From positions 1 through 40,812 of the forward strand of contig JAJTID010000029.1 of NCBI GenBank assembly GCA_021300155.1: DNA of 40,812 nucleotides. Reading direction: 5' to 3'. How positions within the stretch are numbered: position 1 is the first letter of the stretch; each line of letters starts with the position of its first letter. Below the pieces are notes generated by a model. The model was not told where the DNA came from. It searched no databases and worked only from the letters and a program-made list of their open reading frames with translations. A program made the translations under genes and the position numbers. Below are positions 27,839 to 36,446 of the stretch, piece after piece. The stretch is from Pirellula sp. Its GTDB lineage: Bacteria; Planctomycetota; Planctomycetia; Pirellulales; Pirellulaceae.

Positions 27839-28009
27839 ATTCGTGATGAACATGCTGATTTATTGGGCCGGTCTATAACGATCTTGTATGATCCAACTCG
27901 CAACGCCTCTACCTACAACTTTTGTTCCGAATGCTCCGACGCAAGCGAACACTGACATGAGCTGCGTTCTGGCGATGTTCGTAAACAAGCGAAACTGGGA
28001 GACTTTGGC

Positions 28010-29347
28010 ATGAACATGCTTGAGTCGTTTTCAAGATTTAGGAAGGCAAGGGCGTCGATTGGCGAACTACAAACTCGCGAAACTTGGTCTCGCGGGCAGA
28101 TCGAATCTTTTCAACTGGAGAGACTCAATAGACTTTGGTTGAATGCTTCGAAAAACACGGCCTTTCATCGCGAACTGTCGCGAACGTTTCATCTCCCTCG
28201 CGAGTTCGAATCGCTAGAGCACTTCCAAGCGGTTTATCCGATTCTTCACAAGCGAGAGGTTCGAAATCGAAAACTCGACTTCTTGTCGGATGTTGCCCGC
28301 AAGGGAGAATGGTCTCGGTCCGGCGGTTCCACTGGTACACCTACGTCATACTTTCGCTCCCATGAGTCCCATCAAGAACTGCTCCGAGGTCGCTACTGCG
28401 CACATGCGGCGTGGGGACTGGATATCTTTGATCGTTGGGGGTTTCTCTGGGGGCATGCAGCTTCGTTCCCGCCGAATTTAGGCGGATTCATTAAAAGGTG
28501 GAAGCGACCGATTCACGATCTTTTACGAAATCGTTTTCGGCTTTCCGCATATGATTTATCGTCAAAGAACATGCGTAGGAATCTCGATCTGATAGCCAAG
28601 TATCGTCCAGCCGCTATCTATGCTTACAGCACGGCCGGCTACATGCTCGCGCGGGAAGCGAAAGCGATCGGATTTCACTGTCCTTCACTCAAGTTGATGG
28701 TTCTTACGGCTGAACCGGTTCTCCCCCAGATTGTCAGTGAGTGCGAAGCAGCGTTCGGTGTCCCAGCGGTTGCGGAATATGGCTCGACAGAGACCAGCAC
28801 TCTTGCGTTTGAGCTTCCTGATCGCAAACTACGAGTGCGAGAAGACAACTTCTTCGTCGAAACTCCGTGTCGCCAAGATGGCAGATATGATATCGTCGTT
28901 ACGGTGCTCAACAGCGAAGACTTTCCCTTTATTCGTTATGCGATTGGTGATGTGACTGACTTTCCGCTTCGACGGCCCGAATTCGGGTTTGCTTATCTTG
29001 GTAATGTCGCTGGACGCCTAGACGACATCATCGTAACGCGATCAGGTAAACCCCTTTTTGCAGGTTGGTTCGAATCGGTATTGGAGCAGGATGAGTCAAT
29101 TCGTAGGTTTCGAGTCCACCAGTCGCAAGACGGAGATATAGAAGTCATGCTTGAATTAGATGACCCGAGTGTTCTTCCCTCCACCTCGCGATTCACGAAG
29201 ATTTTTTCAAAGGCAATCGGCTTTAAGGTTAGCATTTCTTTTTTTGAGGAATTACCGACGACATTGTCGGGAAAGCATTGTCGGGTTTCCTCGGACTTGG
29301 CGAAGGAAAAGGAGATGATACTTCCAACGTACCAACCATCCAAATGA
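28010..29347 (+). CDS. CapK-type adenylate-forming protein, copy 2
   Basis: The 445-residue paralog of the 25323 gene has the same motifs at the same positions: SGGSTG at 104-109, EYGSTET at 256-262, and AGRLDD near 334-339. EYGSTET is closer to the usual core motif than copy 1 (EYGSAET), and the GR-D hinge is more canonical, so copy 2 may be the more active and copy 1 the diverged one, or they act on different substrates. Its stop overlaps the flippase ATG as ATGA, which ties it to export of the product. Confidence 0.86.
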   Translation: MNMLESFSRFRKARASIGELQTRETWSRGQIESFQLERLNRLWLNASKNTAFHRELSRTFHLPREFESLEHFQAVYPILHKREVRNRKLDFLSDVARKGEWSRSGGSTGTPTSYFRSHESHQELLRGRYCAHAAWGLDIFDRWGFLWGHAASFPPNLGGFIKRWKRPIHDLLRNRFRLSAYDLSSKNMRRNLDLIAKYRPAAIYAYSTAGYMLAREAKAIGFHCPSLKLMVLTAEPVLPQIVSECEAAFGVPAVAEYGSTETSTLAFELPDRKLRVREDNFFVETPCRQDGRYDIVVTVLNSEDFPFIRYAIGDVTDFPLRRPEFGFAYLGNVAGRLDDIIVTRSGKPLFAGWFESVLEQDESIRRFRVHQSQDGDIEVMLELDDPSVLPSTSRFTKIFSKAIGFKVSISFFEELPTTLSGKHCRVSSDLAKEKEMILPTYQPSK

Positions 29348-30642
29348 AGCCATCTATCTCACAAACCAACGATTCGCGCTCTCCCCTAATTCCGAGAAAA
29401 GAATCCCTCGTCTCTAAAAGTGTTTTGTCGCTTTTGGATCAATCCATCGTGAGCGGGACGAGTTTTCTGACAACCATTATCATTGGTCGTTTCTGTGGTG
29501 CAGATGAACTTGGGAAATATGCCCTTGCGATGACCATAGTTGTTTTGGCAAGCAATCTCCAGACGGCGGTTTTCACAAGTCCTTACACGATTTATTCAAC
29601 CCGATTGACCGACTGTGAGCGTCGCGAATATGCGTGGGCCGTACTGGTACACTGTATAGGACATATGTTCATTTGGTCCTCGCTGCTGTTAGTCTTTGGA
29701 ATCGTCTCGATATGGCTGCCTGAAAATTTTCGATCTATACCCGTCGTTGGTGTGCTGGTTGTTGGGATGCCATTCTTTCTACTACGAGAAGCATTGCGAA
29801 GGTTCGCGTTCGCGCATCTCCAAGTCATGTCGGTTTTGGTTTTGGATTTTGTCATCAGTGTTGCGCAACTGAGTGGAATGATTGCTTTGATGTCGTACAA
29901 ACGACTTTCAGCAGCCAATGTCCTTTTGCTCATTGGGTTTGTTTGCATGATGACCGGCTGCCTAATGCTTGCCTCCTTTCGTATAAACTTCGCGGTAAAC
30001 TTTCGTAATGTCGTCCCCGAACTAATTCGTAGTTGGCGACTAGGAAGATGGCTTGCAGCCGTTCGATTGACTGCCATGCTACAAACCTATTCCGTACAAT
30101 GGTTGCTTGTATTTATTGTGAGTACATCGGCCTCCGGAGTCTTTTCCGCATCGACAATTGTAGTGCTATTGGCGAATCCATTTGTAATCGGGATCAGCAA
30201 TTTGCTTGAGACGAGGGCTTCGCATGCTTTCTCAACCGGTGGCATCCGCGAACTCGATTCCGTTCTATGGCAGTCGACAAAACTTCTGGGTACGTGCATG
30301 ACTTTGTTTTGCTTATTTGCGACGTTGTTTGGGGGCATGATCGTCGAGACCACGTTCCAAGGAATCGAGTACGCCCACCAAGGTACCACAGTGACCGTTT
30401 TGGCAATCGCCGCGATGATCAACGCCTGGGAGACTGGAGCGATCTTTGGATTGCGAATCCTGGAACGCCCCGACTTGAGCTTTCGTGCGAGCATTCTTTC
30501 GCTCTGTTCGACTGTAGCGATTGGCTTCGCGTTGATTCCCTGTTTGGGCACGGTGGGGGGAGCATTGGCAATACTTACAGGAGATTCCGCCGCTGCATCG
30601 ATGAGATGGTACTGTTATACGACTTTGAAAAGAGTAGCATGA
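29344..30642 (+). CDS. Polysaccharide flippase (Wzx/MATE-like)
   Basis: The 432-residue membrane protein has about twelve hydrophobic helices in the pattern of the polysaccharide-transporter superfamily. It starts after a short polar tail with SVLSLLDQSIVSGTSFLTTIIIGR, typical of the first Wzx helix, followed by CGADELGKYALAMT. Its role is to flip lipid-linked glycan units across the membrane. The ATG at 29344 overlaps the CapK copy 2 stop by 4 bases; the longer frame from a TTG at 29278 is rejected. It is the last gene of the plus-strand operon. Confidence 0.85.
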   Translation: MKPSISQTNDSRSPLIPRKESLVSKSVLSLLDQSIVSGTSFLTTIIIGRFCGADELGKYALAMTIVVLASNLQTAVFTSPYTIYSTRLTDCERREYAWAVLVHCIGHMFIWSSLLLVFGIVSIWLPENFRSIPVVGVLVVGMPFFLLREALRRFAFAHLQVMSVLVLDFVISVAQLSGMIALMSYKRLSAANVLLLIGFVCMMTGCLMLASFRINFAVNFRNVVPELIRSWRLGRWLAAVRLTAMLQTYSVQWLLVFIVSTSASGVFSASTIVVLLANPFVIGISNLLETRASHAFSTGGIRELDSVLWQSTKLLGTCMTLFCLFATLFGGMIVETTFQGIEYAHQGTTVTVLAIAAMINAWETGAIFGLRILERPDLSFRASILSLCSTVAIGFALIPCLGTVGGALAILTGDSAAASMRWYCYTTLKRVA

Positions 30643-30723
30643 GCCAGCTATAGTCACGAAAGCGTTCGCGGTATTTGGTCTTCAAGCTTCCGGTGACTTT
30701 GTTCCTTTCACCGATACAATCAA

Positions 30724-30754
30724 CTCGCAATGCTGATGCGAGCGAGAATTGCGA
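30724..30754. terminator. Possible bidirectional terminator region
   Basis: Between two convergent operons, CTCGCA (30724-30729)/TGCGAG (30737-30742) and the alternative TCGCAAT (30725-30731)/ATTGCGA (30748-30754) can form competing hairpins. No T run follows, so this is only a weak terminator candidate. Confidence 0.3.
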
Positions 30755-30791
30755 TTCGTTCATAGCATTTTGTGCCATCCTCGATTGCTAC

Positions 30792-31967
30792 TCAGCATGA
30801 ACCTGCGTTCTTGATCGCATGCTCATAAATAGCCATTAGCTGTTGGTAGCTAACTTTCGCGTTGAATCGCTTCTCGAACGCGGACCTAGCCGAATTTCTC
30901 ATTTGCGTCTCTGCAACGTGATCCAAGCCAACTACTCGCGCAGTCGCATCCGCGAGACTGTCCGAATTACCTGTTTCGAACAGGAATCCATTCTCACCGT
31001 TGTGGACTAATTCTACCATGGCGCCCAGACGACTGGCGACGACTGGTACACCGCGTGAGAAGGCCTCCGCGACGGTTCTGCCAAACGTTTCGTACCACAG
31101 GGAAGGCATAATCAGAAGTTTTGCACCGGCAATTTGTTCTTGCACTTTATCGATGCTCAATGAACCTAGAAACTCAATTGGACCGATTCCTTCGGCCAAT
31201 TTCCTTAACGACTCTTCCTCCGGTCCTTCACCAACGATTCTAAGAGGAAGATCGATCGGCCGCTCTTTCCAGGCTCGAATCACTGTTTCGACCCCTTTTT
31301 CCCTCGAAAGACGTCCGACGAACAGGGCATAGCGACCGGGCTGCGTCGATAAACCGAGGTCTGGCAACAAGAAATTGCTCCGAACAAACACCTTATCTGG
31401 CTCAAAGCCACCCTCAATATGAATCTGCCTAGAGAATTCGGTTGGGGTGAAGTAAGCATCAACGTAGCGCTTTTGTATCCTCAACAAGCGATGAGTGAAT
31501 TGCATTCCCGCAACGACGGCGGATGCAGCAATACTTCCTCGGTAACAACGATGAAGAATCCCATGCCAAGCTGCAACCGATTTCAAGCAACTGAGGCAAA
31601 CTTTATCGTCTCGGAAAAGGAATGAATTCGCACAGAAAGCACGGTAATTGCGAAGAGCCTGAACAATTGGAATCCCTCTTTGTTTGGCCGCCTTGTAGAT
31701 CGAAACGGAAATCTGCGGAAACAAATTGTTGCAGTGCAGGACATCCGGCGATACTTCATCGATTAACTTGCTGATGTCTCGACCGGTCTCGCGATTCCAA
31801 ATAGTTCGAGCGGCAATTTGAATTTGGTTACCCGTTAGCTCTGCATTACTTTTGGTGTACGTAATCACCGAATGCCCCGCTCCTCGAAGCATTTCCACGT
31901 CGGTTTCAAACGAAATGTCCTCGCCGCCACGATGGCGATAATAGTTGTGGCAATAGAGAATTCTCAT
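30792..31967 (-). CDS. GT4-family glycosyltransferase
   Basis: The 391-residue product is a GT-B fold retaining glycosyltransferase. The acceptor domain opens with RILYCHNYYRHRGGEDISFE (glycine-rich loop). The donor domain shows YALFVGRLSREKGVETVIRA, LRIVGEGPEEESLRKLA and the EX7E motif in TFGRTVAEAFSRGVPVVASRLG. It presumably adds one sugar to the lipid-linked repeat unit. The ATG at 31967 overlaps the stop of the ligase gene by ATGA (read on the minus strand), so the longer frame to 32009 is rejected. It is the only glycosyltransferase in the locus. Confidence 0.93.
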   Translation of the reverse strand: MRILYCHNYYRHRGGEDISFETDVEMLRGAGHSVITYTKSNAELTGNQIQIAARTIWNRETGRDISKLIDEVSPDVLHCNNLFPQISVSIYKAAKQRGIPIVQALRNYRAFCANSFLFRDDKVCLSCLKSVAAWHGILHRCYRGSIAASAVVAGMQFTHRLLRIQKRYVDAYFTPTEFSRQIHIEGGFEPDKVFVRSNFLLPDLGLSTQPGRYALFVGRLSREKGVETVIRAWKERPIDLPLRIVGEGPEEESLRKLAEGIGPIEFLGSLSIDKVQEQIAGAKLLIMPSLWYETFGRTVAEAFSRGVPVVASRLGAMVELVHNGENGFLFETGNSDSLADATARVVGLDHVAETQMRNSARSAFEKRFNAKVSYQQLMAIYEHAIKNAGSC

Positions 31968-33544
31968 TTCAGCCCACTTTTGTAGGTTGATGATCTCGTC
32001 GCCACCCATTTTGCGTGAGCTGAAACGAGCCCCAGAATCGCAAAAAACGCGACGACCTCAGGTCGAATAGGCCCAAGGAAGGAGACGCAACTCTGTGACC
32101 AGCCAAGAAACCAAATCACAACGACAAGGGTGAATGAGACAAAGTCGCCAATGACTTCTGGATAAAATGCTGTTTCATCGCCGCGAAAGAGCGTTGAATT
32201 CCTCAAGCTCCTGTTATCCAATTGTGAGATCTGAATTAGTGCCATTGAGACTAATGAACGAACGAGATGACTGAAACTGACAAGCAATGCCCATACGAAA
32301 ATTATGCCGCCTACTACTCCTGTGCTCACCAAAACCTGCAAACCGACATTATGCGCATCCTCCGATGTTGTTGCACCCCAAACGTTCAGCTTGCCTGTAG
32401 ATGATGTCGTAAAGTAGCCATGCCCAATCACTGGAGAGGTCTTGAACTCTTCCCAAATTAACTCCCATAATTCAGCCCGGCCAGAGACCTCGCGAAGTTG
32501 ATCGGCGGTTTGACCGCGCTGCACGTACTCAGATACATCGTTGATTCGAGAGCTAGCTAACTGGAATCCTGGATCCAGAACGACAAGCCCCATCAGCCCT
32601 ATCCCGCCTAGCAACAGAAAGGACGCTCGCATCGCTCTAGACATCAAGAAAATCAAGCAGATTATGCCCACGACACTTGCCATAGCCAGAGCTGCGCGAC
32701 TCTCTGAATAATACAGAGCCACCATGTGGATTGTCATCATGCCCAAAGCGACAGGAATATTCTCTACGACCCGCTTCAAGAACAGAACGCCGACAAATGT
32801 CAATCCTAAAGAAGACGTTGCCCCAACGGCGGTCGGGTGAAACAAACCACTACTCCCGACATCAAAGGAAATGCTGCGATTCAACCCAGACACGCTGGGA
32901 GCAAGCGTATGAGCGGTCAAGACCATGGAGCTGTAAATTGCAAACACAATATTCAATTGTTTGGCCAAGTTTTGCCAAGGAAATGATCGTGTTTGGGAAT
33001 AGCGATCAGAAATGACTTGTGCAAACGATAGAACGCCTACTAAACCAAGCCACTGACCCAACGAAACTGTAAATCGAGGCGACCATAACACTGTCACCAA
33101 CGACCATGCAGCAAAACACCACCATGGCGCGAGTATGCGGTCAGTCCATCGACCTCGCCATGCAAAGTCTCCCACGATGTCCGCGATAGGCCGATTCAGC
33201 CGCTTTGCTCGGGTGGATAACGAGGAGAAACAAGTCAAAAGTAATATGGAGCCGAACCAAGCGATGACTAAAAAACGGATGGAGAGTTTAATGAGTGCAA
33301 TCAAATCAAGACCGCTAGAACCGTCTGGACTTTGGCGTTCAGGCAATGAGAAGCTAATCAGCGACATTAAAGCGGCTGCGACAAGGACATCCCAACGGCG
33401 GGCAACCTCCATCGCATACACGACTGCGCCACCGAACCGAAATGAAAGTAGCCATTCGACGGTCGAAGAGAATTTCTCCCGCGACAGAATCTCCTCACGC
33501 GTGCGTCTCAACGGCCCACTCCACGTCAGATCCGCCGACGTCAA
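31964..33544 (-). CDS. O-antigen ligase/polymerase-family membrane protein
   Basis: The product of about 526 residues has roughly eleven to twelve hydrophobic helices and a long periplasmic loop. This loop region carries GLFHPTAVGATSSLGL and, further on, RAELWELIWEEFKTSPVIGHGYFT with the conserved DAHN (EDAHNVGLQVLVSTG), the signature of the WaaL/Wzy family. It either polymerises repeat units or ligates the glycan to its acceptor. The start is uncertain: TTG at 33544 is the first usable codon after an upstream stop at 33554; ATG at 33412 would remove 44 residues but keep the first helix. Confidence 0.85.
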   Translation of the reverse strand: MTSADLTWSGPLRRTREEILSREKFSSTVEWLLSFRFGGAVVYAMEVARRWDVLVAAALMSLISFSLPERQSPDGSSGLDLIALIKLSIRFLVIAWFGSILLLTCFSSLSTRAKRLNRPIADIVGDFAWRGRWTDRILAPWWCFAAWSLVTVLWSPRFTVSLGQWLGLVGVLSFAQVISDRYSQTRSFPWQNLAKQLNIVFAIYSSMVLTAHTLAPSVSGLNRSISFDVGSSGLFHPTAVGATSSLGLTFVGVLFLKRVVENIPVALGMMTIHMVALYYSESRAALAMASVVGIICLIFLMSRAMRASFLLLGGIGLMGLVVLDPGFQLASSRINDVSEYVQRGQTADQLREVSGRAELWELIWEEFKTSPVIGHGYFTTSSTGKLNVWGATTSEDAHNVGLQVLVSTGVVGGIIFVWALLVSFSHLVRSLVSMALIQISQLDNRSLRNSTLFRGDETAFYPEVIGDFVSFTLVVVIWFLGWSQSCVSFLGPIRPEVVAFFAILGLVSAHAKWVATRSSTYKSGLK

Positions 33545-33666
33545 ATCCAGAGATCAAACGGGACGTCAAAACTTTACCTGCACAAAACAAACACTTATTC
33601 ATCACCGCAAAAACACTTGACTGCAATGACTGTCTCCGCGCGGAAACTCTGCTTTTCGTAGTAGTT

Positions 33667-35202
33667 CTAAGCGTGCTCGTGCTCGTCATCCCACTCTCCC
33701 GAATCAAACGGCCAATGGAACAAACCCGCTCCCGATCCATCGTCTTCTTCTTGATCTTCGCCGGAGACGAGCGCGGAAAATCTCCTCGCTTCCCGCCAAA
33801 CTGCAACACCGACCGACGACATCAACGCCCCCATCAGTCCAATCATAGCGCACAACATTTTGTTTGGAGACACAGGACGATGCTCGAGACTTGCTGCCTG
33901 AAACACGTTGACGTTACTGATGTTGCGAGACTCTAGTTCGCTGGCGAGTCGAGCTTGCTCGCGATTCTGCACATGCAGTCGGTATTGCGATTCAAGAATA
34001 TCGACCGATCGCTGCAGCTTGGCAATTTCATTCTCGTGTTGGTTGAGAAGTTTTGATCGTTCAAGCAATTGATCTAGTTCTGCTTTGGTCGCGGTCAACT
34101 TTGCCTTCATCGAATCGAAATTGGCTTTTTCTAATGCAATCTGCTGTTCCAGGGCCGCGTAAGTGGAACTAATTCCTTCCGTCACTTTCTCACTTTGTGT
34201 CTTTTGCAGACCAAACAACTCTCTTGCCTCCTCGAGTTGCCTGCTAGCTGTAACACGCCTGGGGTGGTTTTCCGTGTAGGTTGTCGCGATATGCTTATGA
34301 TCGATTTCAAGTTGGTACAGACGATCCCTCATGCGATCCTGTGCCTCATTGCTATCCACTTTGTCTTTGCCGACAGTCATGGTTGGATTTGTTGAATTCA
34401 ATTGCTCTTTAAGCGAGAAAAGCCTAGCCTCCGAGGACTTCAGCAAAGTCTCCGATTCTGTCAAGCTATTTCGAACCCAGCGAACCTGGGACTCCAATGT
34501 TTCTTGCTCTCCGCTAACCGTAACAATCCCAAACTTTGACTTCGCGTCTTGAAGTAGCGTTCGAGATCTGTCCAACGCTTCCGCTAGTTCAGACTCTAAT
34601 TCCACAAAAAACTTCAACGAGCCTTGGGTCGCATTGATATTGGCATGATGGGACCTATACAAGTCAACCCAAGCCTGAGTAACACGTTGAGCCATCTCGG
34701 GTGTCTTGGTCGTGTATGAGACGTCTACAACGCTGGAGTCCTTGCCCGCTTTGATAACCAAGTCCTTTTTCAAAGCAAGAATAGCGCGTTCCCGATCATC
34801 GATAGGATCCAACTGTTCAATCCATGCATTTGGAATACTCTTTAATCGACTAAATAGCCCAGCCGGTTTGTCACTGGATGTTATGGAACCTCGAAGAATT
34901 GCAGCCAAACCAACTTCATCAACCACTTTCTCCAAAATTTCCCGGCTCGACATCGTATTGAGTGCGGTATTGATTTCGCCTTCATATGTGCGATGGAGCG
35001 AAATCAGATCGCCTGTGGTTGTCACCGTCGGATCGACCGAGACATTTTCCCGCCCAAGCTTTAGTAGCAGTTTCGCATGCGATCCATACTTTCGCGGCGC
35101 AAAGATGATCACAAGAACGGTTAAAGCGACCCCAAGGGTAAAGACAGCCCCGATGACAATTGCTTGTCGCCGAAGTACCTGGAATATCGTTAAGTCAAAC
35201 AT
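33667..35202 (-). CDS. Wzz/GumC-type polysaccharide copolymerase
   Basis: The 511-residue product sets glycan chain length. It has an N-terminal helix (about 10-35, IVIGAVFTLGVALTVLVIIF), a large coiled-coil periplasmic region (about 150-430), and a C-terminal helix with the proline motif RPVSPNK just before it. There is no C-terminal Walker-A tyrosine-kinase domain, so any kinase is encoded elsewhere. ATG at 35202 is preferred to GTG at 35223. It is the first gene of the minus-strand operon; a 122-base gap precedes the ligase gene. Confidence 0.9.
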   Translation of the reverse strand: MFDLTIFQVLRRQAIVIGAVFTLGVALTVLVIIFAPRKYGSHAKLLLKLGRENVSVDPTVTTTGDLISLHRTYEGEINTALNTMSSREILEKVVDEVGLAAILRGSITSSDKPAGLFSRLKSIPNAWIEQLDPIDDRERAILALKKDLVIKAGKDSSVVDVSYTTKTPEMAQRVTQAWVDLYRSHHANINATQGSLKFFVELESELAEALDRSRTLLQDAKSKFGIVTVSGEQETLESQVRWVRNSLTESETLLKSSEARLFSLKEQLNSTNPTMTVGKDKVDSNEAQDRMRDRLYQLEIDHKHIATTYTENHPRRVTASRQLEEARELFGLQKTQSEKVTEGISSTYAALEQQIALEKANFDSMKAKLTATKAELDQLLERSKLLNQHENEIAKLQRSVDILESQYRLHVQNREQARLASELESRNISNVNVFQAASLEHRPVSPNKMLCAMIGLMGALMSSVGVAVWREARRFSALVSGEDQEEDDGSGAGLFHWPFDSGEWDDEHEHA

Positions 35203-35769
35203 TTCGTCAACCAAATAGGTCACGGAGTCGCCATAAGGAACTCAGTCTACTCGCATGCTCTGCCATATCAAGCATTTGGCTAATGTCGAGTTCTTGTCAA
35301 CGAAAAGCGAGTCCTACGGCCCCTACAATCGTCATTTGGCACTCGACACCCAACCGGAAGAGGAAACCAAGCAATCCCCTTGATTTCTACAGCCCCTACA
35401 ATCGTCCTTTGGCACTCGACACCTACCTGATGCTATTCCAACTTCCATTCGGTTCTGTGGGGAAAAAACGTTTCATTAATATTGACAGTGAGTCGAAACC
35501 GCAATTCAACGATCTGCAGGCGCTAAAACTGAATGACTCCAACCGAGCTTGATCAAAGAAGCCAAAGACTGGCCGATGCCATGGGCTTCAATGAAGTGCC
35601 GAGAGTAAAGCTTGGCCTCTAGATCGGGGAAACGGGTAAGCTGGCCCTTAACTCTCACGATAGGCTTCGGGTTCATCCACTATTTGAAGCAAGACTTTTT
35701 ACCTGAACGTCTGCGATAGCGACAATGGGCTTTCGGTTTGCCACAAACAGTTTTCGATTCCGAACCAAC
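35203..35769. other. Long intergenic region upstream of the Wzz operon
   Basis: About 570 bases with no supported gene. It holds a two-copy 36-bp direct repeat and presumably the promoter of the minus-strand polysaccharide operon. The part at 35530-35769 shows nothing clear. Confidence 0.5.
35315..35423. repeat. Two-copy 36-bp direct repeat
   Basis: Copy 1 at 35315-35350 and copy 2 at 35388-35423 share 34 of 36 bases (core CCCCTACAATCGTC then TTTGGCACTCGACACC); weaker likeness continues a few bases beyond each end. The 37-base spacing is CRISPR-like, but there are only two copies and no cas genes. The site lies 110-220 bases upstream of the copolymerase ATG, so a paired operator is possible. 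Confidence 0.6.
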
Positions 35770-36075
35770 CTACTTAGTACTCTTGAGTCGTTCTATTTCA
35801 GAGATCAGTGCGTCAATACTGATTCCATACCCGCCAAGTACCGTTGCAAGTGCACTGCCAACATGCTCGCAGCCTACACGCCGTTGTCTTACGTTCTCTG
35901 TCGTTGGATGGGCGTTAGCCTGAGAGTTCTTTTTGGCGGTGGATTTCGATGAAAGCTGTTTCGGGACCGTAATGTCGGCGACCAACGTATCGTCTTGGGT
36001 TAAAGCATCCCAATGGAAAAACGTTTGGACATAAGCGTTCGTCGTTTCCGGTGTCGCGTGAATCAGTGTGCTCAT
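35770..36075 (-). CDS. Small hypothetical protein, 101 residues
   Basis: The product is not recognised. It is soluble, with a basic Lys/Ser/Thr-rich middle (KQLSSKSTAKKNSQ) and a helical C-terminus (SIDALISEIERLKSTK). ATG at 36075 is chosen as the shortest sensible start; the longer frame to 36264 reads like non-coding DNA. It is divergent from the alpha-CTD gene. Being short and unrecognised, it could be spurious. Confidence 0.4.
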   Translation of the reverse strand: MSTLIHATPETTNAYVQTFFHWDALTQDDTLVADITVPKQLSSKSTAKKNSQANAHPTTENVRQRRVGCEHVGSALATVLGGYGISIDALISEIERLKSTK

Positions 36076-36261
36076 GAGTCTCGTCCGTTCTTGGAAAGGT
36101 CGCCAAAGGCCATCTGAAGTTCCAACGATCAGCCGATGGGCTGACCGACTGCGTTCATCATCAGCAGGTCGTTGACACGTTCGGTCCATCGAAAAACAAA
36201 AGTCAAAAATCTTGCCTGAACACCGATCGCCGAATCGCTTCAAGAAAGGCAAACGCACTCG

Positions 36262-36277
36262 CAAATGCTTGCATTTG
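36262..36277. repeat. Inverted repeat at the promoter
   Basis: CAAATGC (36262-36268) and GCATTTG (36271-36277) form a perfect palindrome with a 2-base gap. It overlaps the first bases of the sigma-54-like promoter, as an operator might. Confidence 0.45.
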
Positions 36278-36291
36278 GCAGGGGTTTTGCA
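36276..36291 (+). promoter_or_regulatory. Possible sigma-54 (-24/-12) promoter
   Basis: TGGCAGG, 4 bases, then TTGCA matches the RpoN pattern TGGCACG-N4-TTGCA with one change (C to G), and keeps the key GG-N10-GC spacing. It would start transcription near 36302, about 145 bases before the alpha-CTD start codon. Confidence 0.45.
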
Positions 36292-36431
36292 AAAAAATAT
36301 TATGAAATGGGTGCAACATTCTTCTGATTCGCTATATTGCTTCTCACACTACTTCGGGGTCGCATTTCATGCGATCTTCGATGGCGAATGAATTGCATCT
36401 CAACAAACGGACATGATTGTCCAATGATTAC

Positions 36432-36438
36432 GGAGGAG
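36432..36438 (+). promoter_or_regulatory. Strong Shine-Dalgarno site
   Basis: GGAGGAG lies 8 bases before the ATG at 36447 and fixes that start against upstream GTG and TTG codons in the same frame. Confidence 0.75.
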
Positions 36439-36446
36439 TGAATCGA

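Larger units (their letters stand above)
36076..36446. other. Divergent intergenic region
   Basis: About 370 bases between the small hypothetical gene and the alpha-CTD gene. It holds an inverted repeat, a sigma-54-like promoter and a Shine-Dalgarno site (listed separately). A 29-codon frame from ATG 36302 has no ribosome-binding site and is not called. Confidence 0.5.

Noticed and set aside
21310-30642. A LicD-type phosphotransferase for AEP transfer
   Set aside because: Every sizeable frame in the operon was assigned to another family, and no LicD motif was seen.
30087-30657. Long minus-strand frames opposite the flippase gene
   Set aside because: They mirror a membrane-protein gene and show no conserved motif.
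35334-35350. A sigma-54 promoter inside the 36-bp repeat (TGGCAC)
   Set aside because: The -24-like TGGCAC is present, but no TTGC follows at the right distance in either copy.
35315-35423. A minimal CRISPR array (36-base repeats, 37-base spacer)
   Set aside because: Only two copies with two mismatches, likeness leaking past the repeat ends, no third copy at the expected 73-base steps and no cas genes nearby.
36302-36391. A 29-codon leader peptide after the sigma-54-like promoter
   Set aside because: No ribosome-binding site and the frame overlaps the predicted transcription start.
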